Source: Annona cherimola (taxonomy: Eukaryota; Streptophyta; Magnoliopsida; Magnoliales; Annonaceae). From it: a stretch of DNA of 64,000 nt. The translations under genes were made by a program, and so were the position numbers. Below, piece by piece: positions 56,629 to 64,000 of this stretch (positions are counted from its first letter, which is position 1; each line of letters opens with the position of its first letter). Location of the stretch: NCBI GenBank assembly GCA_030490835.1, contig CM059971.1:50392012-50456011 (forward strand), written 5' to 3'. The notes under the pieces are model-generated. The model was given only the letters and a program-made list of their open reading frames with translations, searched no databases and was not told the DNA's origin.

Positions 56629-57111
56629 TGATGTAGGATGGGTAGAGAAGACAATAGAAAAAAGAGGAAGGAACTTCTAAAGAGATGAGAATAAAAGAAG
56701 GAAGGTAGAAGGAGTAGAAGAATAAGGAGAAAGATAAAGAAAAGAGGAGTAGAAGGGAAAAACCAAAGAAACACTTTTTTATAATTCTCAAAACTGATGC
56801 TCCTTTAGAGCTTACGAGAGTTGTATTTATAGGTGAACATACAACCTAATCTTAGCAAATTATTAAAGATGAAATCTTCTAGAAAAGGAAATTGTATATT
56901 TTAAGTAAACTTCTTAAGGAAGTAAACCTAAAATAGATACATGCTTATTTTAAACAGATTCTAAAATATCTTAGGAATCTTCTAATATCTTTCAAAAATA
57001 GCAAAAATATTGCAATAAAATCTTTCTAAAATATCCTAGGATTATTTCCCTTTTATAAAATTCTTGTGCCTATAATAGACAGATTTGAAAAATTTCTTTC
57101 TATTTTCATCA
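56629..57111 (-). repeat. 5' LTR of the gypsy element
   Basis: 483 bp; the plus strand reads TGATGTAGGATGGG...TTTTCATCA, perfect TGATG/CATCA ends. Confidence 0.93.
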
Positions 57112-57256
57112 GTTAGTTGTATGGGTAGTGGTGTAGAAATGATTAGAAGGTAGGATAGCTGTTTAGGAAGATGGGAAAAAATGATTAAAAAATAGGGTAG
57201 TTATGGAAAATGAAAAGTTTTAGCTCGACATTTTTTTCTCATTGCCAAACACACCC
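57112..57256 (-). mobile_element. Right half of the split Tourist-like MITE
   Basis: It starts with the duplicated GTTAG, continues TTGTATGGGTAGTGGTGTAG with the family blocks and ends TTGCCAAACACACCC. Joined in order with 50663-50799 it is one complete family member of about 280 bp. Confidence 0.85.
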
Positions 57257-57791
57257 TAAAAAAAATGAAATGCAAAAGAGCAGTTAAAAAATGAAGAGAA
57301 TATACCTGAATACTAAATTCGTACTGACTTCTCAAACGTAGCCAACAGGGTTTTGACTAAAGATTTTAAAGGGCTACTCAAGAGCAGTTAAGGAATTTTT
57401 TTAAATAAAAAATAGGAAAGTTAGACAGGGCCAAATGGAAAGGTCATATTTACTCTGATAGAGAATTTGTTGTCAAATATGAGATCATGAAAAATTTATG
57501 GTCATATTTAGATATATGACTAAAATATGTTGTCATCTTTGAGAATGACTTCCATTCTAGTTATGCTCTTCTTGTAAATATGCTATTCCTTGTTCTGCAA
57601 TATCCATTTAGAGAGAAGACCCAACTTTTTATCTTTTTGTATAAATTATTGGTCAAAGAATCTAATTTGGACCTTGAGGAACAACACTAAAAAAAAGATA
57701 CGCAAATGAAAACATAGTAACATTTGTTCTGTTGTATATCTGTTTTCCCTTTGACTATCTGACATGCCAATCTAATTTTGCTTTATGGCAG
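57257..57791 (+). other. 3' end of intron 6, nothing else identified
   Basis: AT-rich intron sequence up to the acceptor TTTATGGCAG. No repeat or gene is seen. Confidence 0.5.
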
Positions 57792-60700
57792 GTCACTTAC
57801 ATGTATTATACAGGCCGGTTGGAAGTATACAATGAGAATTTTATTGATGTAAGTAATGCAAATATGGTTCAAAGAAAATCTTTTATATCTTTCCTTTTTA
57901 TGTTTTATCCACTTGAATTATTGATTGTGTATTTTAGTTGGTTCACTGGGTTGATTTTGGATTGTTCTGAAAACAGTGCACAATGTGAAAAAAATACCGA
58001 ACCTGCATTTGTCCTGTGTAAAAAGGGTCCTAGCTATATTAGATGCCTGTGGGTTTGTGCTAATGGTAGCATATGGGCCCACCATCAGGGCTTCACTAAG
58101 GGTTTTATCTTAATTAATGATTGTTAGGGTGTTTTTGGGAAGAGTGAAAAAAATGATGGAAAAAGTTTTCGTAGAAAAGTTTTTGAAAATAGGAGAGTGA
58201 TGTGATACGATAGCGGTAATGATAAAGAGTAAAAAGAATAAAGTTAATAGGGTAGTTGTATAGAAAGAGGTGAAGAAATTATTGTAAAATAGGGTAGAAG
58301 TGGAGGGAAAAAAATTTGAGTAGAAAATATTTCTTTTTGTGGTTCCCAAACGTACCCTTAATATTGTAGATCCTTCTCTTAGCACATATTTGGCAATTTA
58401 GACTTCCTGAAATCTTGAGAAGATATCAAAGAAAAATAGCTTAAAAGGGTAGGATATTCTTCAAGAATCAAGAGTGCGCATGAATATAATATAGCAGCAA
58501 TGCTCAAATATCTCAAGGATTGAGAAATTTTGCTTTTGTTGCTTCATTTAAGAAGACTAAGGTTTTTTCTTTAGAGATCTTCTGGAAATTAGGATTTCTG
58601 TAGGAAAAGAGAAGACCTGTTAGAATAAAGAAAAAAAGGAGAAACCTTGGGAGTTACTTCTATGTTTAGATATCACATCTAAGGGAATCATTCCTTGCGA
58701 CATGATGTTGGAAGGAAAGCTTTTATTCACCAAAAATATATGTACTCTCTCTAATTCTGTATGTAGCTGGCTATTACAAAAGGTAGAAGAAAAAAACCAC
58801 TAATGACAGGAATACCCTGAAATCCGTGATTTTTTTTTAGGTAAGATTTATATACCTATTAGATGTCCAAAACAGTGTTTAATTTGCATAATCCAAATCC
58901 CATTTGAATTCTAATTCAATAAGCAATCGAACTAAGATGTTTTAACGCTTAAGTGAGCTTCATTTCATTCTTCAGTCATAGTTATCTAACGCACAAAGCA
59001 AAAGTGCAAGGAGTTCCCACCTAAGGCACACTTCACATAAATTCATTAAAAAAGTATACAAATTATGGAAGTACAAAAGTATAACTTTATTTTTATAGTT
59101 AGGAGCATGTTTGGCTACACCAAAAACTTTTCAATCTAAAATTTTCTACTCTCTACAACTACCTTACTTTTTAATTATTTTTGCACATATTCTTATACAA
59201 CTACCTTATTTTTCAATCATTTGTACACAATTATCTATACAACTAGCCTATATATTTAAATTTATTCTCTTTACTCATCATTATTATCCCTATCACATCA
59301 CATCATTTTCTTCAATTTCAAAAACTTTTAGACCAAAATTTTTCATTTAAAAGTTTTATTACTTCCCAGACGTACCCTAGATGCAAGAAAATCCCTTCAC
59401 AATTATCAACATAAAAAATTGTCTCAATTCTCCAATACTAATTTAACATTCCATGTTCACTCAAAAAAAAAAAAAAACATTCCTTGCGAAATAAGAGGAA
59501 TGGTATTATTGAAAATGACATATAAATAGCAGAACACCGAATGCTAATTGAGAAGATTCACAATGAATCACTATATTTATTTTACTTTTTCTTTCAATGA
59601 AATAACAAAAGTTACTGTAGCAGGAAAAGGAAGATGAAGAAAAGAAAGAAGAAGAGAGAGAAGGAGAAGAAAAAGAAAGGGTCGACAGACTAAAAAAGAG
59701 AAAAAACATGGAAAAAAAAACTAGAAGACAGAAAGGGCAAAACTGAAAATAAAAGAAAAAATGTACCTCTTAAGGCTTAGACTTTTAGTGAACCGCAACA
59801 TTAGTGAAGAAAGCAAGTTGTGGATAACTGCAATCCAAATTTTCACCCTGTTTGATCACCTTCTAAAAGAAATTGCGCAATTTTTTATGTTTTATGTGGC
59901 AGTCCACAAGAGGTATTAAAACATGCGCCTTGCATGCAACCAAAAGGTAAGAAAAGGCACCCCTAATTAGCCAAAGTGAGGTGACTTGTATTACATTTGT
60001 TGAGGCCCTCTCATGTGCCTTGAAGTACTTTGCATCTAGTTGTCCCTTTCATGACTGCCTTCAATAGTATCCCTTAAAAGAGTACGAATAAGAAAACTAT
60101 CTACTTGCTCAAAATCATTAACCATCTCTTTAGATGATTCTCCCTATTCAAAATAATAAACTACCTTCAAAAGCTTAGATCCTATTATACCAAAGCCATT
60201 AAAAATTTCTAAAAAGTAACTTTTTTGGTTTTTTGGCATCAAGTGCTGGACAGAATTGCGAATAATGGACTCATTTGGTGGAACCTGCATATGAGGATGG
60301 TGAATCTGTTAAGATCTAATATTTTGTGTGGTCATTAAGTAACATATTGTTGTTAATTTTTCCTCCTTTTTCCCTTTCCCTTTTTCTTTTCTGGTGCTTC
60401 TAGAATTTGAATGCTCCTAACAACAACAACGACGACGGCAACAAGAACAGCAATAATAAATTGTGCTGCTGCTAATAGTAAGAAATAATTTTTACAGTCA
60501 CTCTATTAGTAACATTCAGTCCATGTGTGTGTTTGTGTTCCTTGTCGTATTTATGAACCTTTCTTGTAGCATAGTAGTAAGAATTCTTCCTCAAGATGGG
60601 CATCAACTGGCAATACCAGGCAAAGCTTATAGGTGCGAAGCGTAGCTATGCCCTAAAGCATTTTGTACATTAATGGTTGGTTAGAGAGGCTATGATGCAA

Positions 60701-61570
60701 GCTTTATTGTCTGTCTGATTGGATTTATCTAGAGATTTGATTGATACGTTTGTCTTTAATTCGACACATCCATTTTATTGGTCTTTTAGTGGGTTTTGTT
60801 TTCATTACTCATCATAATTGTGCATGTTGACAGGCTGATCAGAAACTCACATATGCTTTAGTCCATTGCAACCTAAAACGTGAAGCCAACATCAGGTTTG
60901 TTGCAGATGTCGTATGTCTTAATATTTTTATGATATTTTTTGAAGAAAACCTCTTGATTTTTAGTGGGAGGGAATTTTGGCAAGTTAATATACCTGGGAG
61001 ACATGGAGTTGAGGAGAAAAGTATTAATCATTTGCTACCTCTTATCTTTCTCTCAAGTAGCTCGAAACAAGGATATATCCAATGAAGAGGAAAATAATTT
61101 CTCTGCTTGTCCTTTACAAACAGGCAATTATCATGCAAAGTAACAGACTTACTCTTCTGCAGATGAAGTTATGCTCATCCAGTTAAAAAGGATTAACTTT
61201 AATTAGATTGAGCCTTGTGGCCAAGCAGTGGTTACAAATGATTAAGACATGGAGTGGCTGTTTGTTTATATATGAATGGAATTTGTGATTGGAAAAGTAA
61301 CCGAACAGGCCCTGGCGAATAATGTCAAGGAAATGTTTCTTTTGGCTTGTATTGCTCCTTTTGCTGATTCATTTCACTTTAGTTGTAATTATCCTCCTCT
61401 GCATCTAGGTAATGAAAAAGAATTATGGCCTGTGACTAAATATTAGACTAAATGTTATTTGTTTCTAATTTGTTTTGGATAGGATGATTCTGAAGTACTT
61501 GATACCAGTAAAGCTGTCAATTGGCATTTTACCAAAAAAGTCACTTTTAGAGAAGTATAACCTTGTAGAG
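57792..61570 (+). CDS. EER5: THP1/EER5 PCI-domain protein, exons 7-9 (gene continues past the window)
   Basis: The exons are 57792-57848 (VTYMYYTGRLEVYNENFID), 60834-60895 (ADQKLTYALVHCNLKREANI) and 61483-61570 (MILKYLIPVKLSIGILPKKS and on to NLVE), in exact frame with exon 6 and each bounded by AG...GT. This brings the total to 284 codons; the Arabidopsis protein is about 410 residues. The missing part should be the rest of the PCI domain, the winged-helix module that binds other TREX-2 subunits and nucleic acid. I found no match for it before 64000, so the next exon probably lies outside the window. Introns 7 and 8 are 2985 and 587 bp; intron 7 holds two Tourist-like MITEs. Confidence 0.92.
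58127..58357 (-). mobile_element. Tourist-like MITE in intron 7, TTA duplication
   Basis: It reads GGGTGTTTTTGGGAAGAGTG...TTCCCAAACGTACCC and is flanked by TTA on both sides (58124-58126 and 58358-58360), the target duplication expected for PIF/Harbinger MITEs. It is 231 bp with no coding capacity. Confidence 0.88.
59100..59385 (+). mobile_element. Tourist-like MITE in intron 7
   Basis: It begins GGAGCATGTTTGGCTACACC and ends CTTCCCAGACGTACCC, with all family blocks between, near-full length. Confidence 0.8.
59386..60833 (+). other. Remainder of intron 7, nothing identified
   Basis: It contains A-rich and AG-rich runs (59465-59480, 59620-59760) and a short CAACAACAACGACGACGG-type trinucleotide run near 60420. 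I see no further exon between 57848 and 60834. Confidence 0.45.
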
Positions 61571-61784
61571 GTACAACATTTGTTCTTTAAAATTCTCTTT
61601 TGAAATTGCAATATCTATCATTGAGACTGTAGATCTTGGAAGCTTTCGCGGAGTCTTTCCAGAGGAAATGGAACAATTGAATACATGCTCGTGATTATCA
61701 GAATGCCCGTTATGATCTTTTGTCATGATCCAGATTCCAATAAAAGAAGGGTCATAATCATTTGTGCCTGGTCGCAAATGAGAC

Positions 61785-62058
61785 ATTTGTGACTAGGCCA
61801 AAAACATATTTTTTTTTTTAAATTTTTTTTGTACAACTATTAATATTGGTGTATTTAATCTATAAACCACCTTATCATTTTTGTTTTGAGATGATTAAAA
61901 TACCCTGGTATTTAAAAAATACAAAATAAATATATACGAATTTCCAAAAATGATATGACTTGGTTTATAGATTAAATACACCTATATTAAGAATTGTATA
62001 AAATTTTTTTCTAAAAAATAAAAAAATATGTTTTTGGCTGCAAATGATCATGCGCCAT
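61785..62058. mobile_element. Fold-back MITE (long inverted repeat)
   Basis: Outer arms GGCCAAAAACATATTTTTTT and the inverse (ending ATATGTTTTTGGCTGC) enclose a perfect 22-base inverted pair: GGTGTATTTAATCTATAAAC plus CA (61848-61869) against its complement at 61961-61982. Almost the whole element can fold into one hairpin. The inner ACTTGGTTTATAGATTAAATA is shared with 44376-45096 and 12040-12265. Confidence 0.8.
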
Positions 62059-62870
62059 AAAATAATTAGTTTAGCCAAAGCAAACAAACAAACAAATTTT
62101 GTGAAACAGGTTTTCCTGCAAATTTTCCTGTTTGGTAGATAATAGGTCGTACCGAATCTAGATTGCAAAATTTCAGAAAGGCCTAAACCATGTTCTCAGA
62201 AAAATGCCTAAAAGTTGCCACTCATGAATTATTCCTGTGTTGCATGACTTTAATCATGGCCATTCCATCGACAAGATGATCGCATTATATGACAGATGAC
62301 TCCATGATCAGTGGTAATGGCCCTTTATTTCAACTTTTCACTAGGTCCAACAGAAGGGTAACAAGATCTGAAATTTGGCTTGTCTGAGGTAGATGGTGGT
62401 CATGTTATATTTGCACACATCCAATAAGGTGCTCCCCTAAAGGAATCAAAGGCTGATGGTTCGTCTGACTGATGCACTTCAGAGTTCAGTGGTCTAGTAG
62501 TTTCGCCATGTAGTCTATTTTCTTGTGCAACCATATCAAATTATTTAATTCACTTCATATTAAGATTTTGATTTAGCAATCACTATGGTGTGATTAAAGA
62601 ATTTGTTAGAGAGGTTCATAGCACGGTATGGGCCAAGAAACACCTGAATTGGTTATGAAAAAATCTTAATGACTTTATGTTTACAGGATTCGAGTATTTC
62701 ATGATCGTTTATATATTTTGAACTACCAATTAATTTGTTTGTGGTTTTTGTTGGTTTTGTTACATGTTAATTTTAAGGCATTAAACAAAAGGTCATTAGG
62801 TGTTGAAATAACCTATTTTGGTTGTTAGGTAGTATTTAAGCAGGCCTAAGATTATGCAGTTTCAATGTTG

Positions 62871-63180
62871 TGTTGGAAACTTATTTCTTGCATAAGTACT
62901 GAGTTAGACCCATCCAATGATAATGAATTTTCAGGAATCATTTTATTTTTAATTTGGAAAAAACATTTTTTTGAGTGTTTATAACTTTTTCTAAAAAAGT
63001 TCATAGATTTCTGAAGATTGGAGTGCAAGTGATTCATTAGGATCTGTGCTGGTTCCTAAAGTTCTAGTAAATCTTAGAGAAGTCTCAATTTGCAGACCAA
63101 TTGAAATCTCCCGCTTAAGGTTATAAATGAGATTTTTTTGGAATTTGGAATTGTCCTGCATCAACTTAGTATCAGAGCAT
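62871..63180 (+). mobile_element. Possible small LTR-retroelement end with primer site
   Basis: TGTTGGAAAC starts at 62871 and a TATAAATGA lies at 63122. A GTCCTGCATCA end (about 63163) is followed three bases on by TAGTATCAGAGCA (63167-63179), one mismatch from the initiator-Met primer site. A roughly 290-bp LTR with a primer site fits the 5' end of a small LTR element (TRIM-like), but no second LTR is seen. Confidence 0.4.
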
Positions 63181-64000
63181 TTGTAATCAACCCATAAGAA
63201 AAATCTTGAAGAGAATTGTCGGTTTATGCCTTTCTGAGCAAAGGTTTTCTATTCGCTCAAAATCTCAAAAGGCTTGTAGGCTTTGCTTGGCTGCATGTTC
63301 AGACAGGGAAAAGCATGATTTCTAGATATTGATGCGCTACTGGTGAAAATCCTGTTGGTTGAAAATGGTACGTTGATGTGATTTTAATATGCTAAGAGCC
63401 TTCAAGAAATAGCCTCTTTTATAAAATTCAGGGCAAGGCTACGTTCATGGATGTGTGGAAACTGTATGTGGCCCTTAGAGAAGGGAAAAAAAAGAGTGAA
63501 AGTCCTAAATATTGTGCAATCACATGAAAGGACATTGTTGTCATTTAACTTGATTCTGTTTATGTATCTAGTCATTCTTTGGCAAAAGGTAGCTTTTTGC
63601 AATTTGTGAAACTTGAGATATGAATATGCAAAATTACAAAACAAGAGGTTAATTGCAAAATCCCATATTAAAAGGTCAAAATATGCTAACGATTCAGAAT
63701 GCGTAACTTGCTTGAATATGTCACTATACTCAAATATACTTGGTTGATCTTGAGCCTGTTTAAAAACTAAACCATTGGGCTTAGCTATGACTCTTCTCAC
63801 ACTGGATGGGTTTCATTTAATGTCCTAATAATGGCTTGGAAGAAAAATGACAAATGTACATAATTAATCGATATAATCTAATCCTTAAACACTTAATTTC
63901 TATAAAACCAAAACTAGTATATTGTTTCAGAGAAAAATAAACTGAAAGTAACTCAAATCTCTACCATATTGAAATCAATGGGTATCATCCTCCAGTGATG
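63181..64000. other. No gene identified
   Basis: AT-rich sequence without a supportable coding frame. The open frame at 63402-63800 on the minus strand has no recognisable domain, and I do not call it. Confidence 0.4.

Larger units (their letters stand above)
50800..57111 (-). mobile_element. Ty3/gypsy element in intron 6, antisense to the host gene (6312 bp)
   Basis: Both LTRs (480 and 483 bp) have TGATG...CATCA ends, one with T changed to C. GTTAG is duplicated exactly (50795-50799 and 57112-57116). An initiator-Met primer site, gag with a zinc knuckle, protease, RT, RNase H, integrase and a chromodomain-like C-terminus follow in Ty3/gypsy order. Many stops and frameshifts show it is dead. 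By eye the LTRs differ at roughly 35-40 positions (about 8 percent), far more than the LTRs of element C. Confidence 0.95.
48060..57791 (+). other. Intron 6 of the EER5/THP1 gene, 9.7 kb, transposon-filled
   Basis: The donor GTAAGAAA follows RDK and the acceptor TTTATGGCAG precedes VTYMYYTGRLEV; the reading frame is exact across it. The intron holds two tandem Tourist-like MITEs, a possible small MITE, a 132-bp tandem duplication, and a Ty3/gypsy element (antisense) inside another MITE. Without the gypsy element it would be about 3.4 kb. Confidence 0.9.

Noticed and set aside
57732..58127. 131-codon ORF over exon 7
   Set aside because: It overlaps the true exon (57792-57848) but runs on through the donor GTAAGT into intron and has no resemblance to the family beyond the exon.
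61571..64000. Remaining C-terminal exons of EER5/THP1 within the window
   Set aside because: I looked for the expected block after NLVE (VQALRxGDLRLLRHAL type) in all plus frames and did not find it.

Overview
The window is nuclear DNA of a flowering plant. The evidence is a spliced plant gene (GT-AG introns, PCI-domain THP1/EER5 family), Sirevirus-type Ty1/copia elements, a Ty3/gypsy element and many Tourist-like MITEs. The species cannot be told from the sequence. About 70 percent is transposable-element DNA with several levels of nesting, and the only host gene I can support is on the right.

Layout. 1-3454: 3' part of Sirevirus A (+): end of pol, then an envelope-position ORF. It joins abruptly, without an LTR, to 3455-10429, Sirevirus B (+): N-truncated gag, frameshifted pol, multiple polypurine tracts, 3' LTR and no env-like ORF. 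10430-12645: AT-rich spacer and a run of Tourist-like MITEs. 12645-14874 and 25909-28230: one non-coding LTR-like repeat, split by degenerate Sirevirus D (-, 14875-25908). D itself received two solo LTRs with perfect target duplications (E, 16645-18234, CATAC; F, 21696-23272, TCATG). 28320-42960: a second, inverted LTR-like repeat, split by full-length Sirevirus C (+, 30254-40947). C has 1662-bp LTRs that differ at only about 7 sites by eye, a perfect CTATT duplication and an intact 1034-codon pol ORF, but a gag stop codon and an env-like frameshift.

43-64 kb: the host gene. Nine coding exons between 45685 and 61570 give 284 codons of a THP1/EER5 (PCID2) homologue, a TREX-2 mRNA-export subunit. 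The C-terminal third lies beyond the window. Intron 6 is 9.7 kb because an antisense Ty3/gypsy element (50800-57111, GTTAG duplication) landed inside a Tourist-like MITE already in the intron.

The most striking non-gene signal is the architecture of the Sirevirus LTRs. Their first part (U3) is largely built of nested CpG-rich palindromic modules (AAGTCGCA ... GTCGAC ... TGCGACTT), which recur between pol and the env-like ORF. The family occurs in two forms: A and C carry an env-like ORF behind a pyrimidine-rich leader, while B and D lack it and instead have two extra G5A purine tracts after pol. All sequence comparisons were made by eye; no database search was run.
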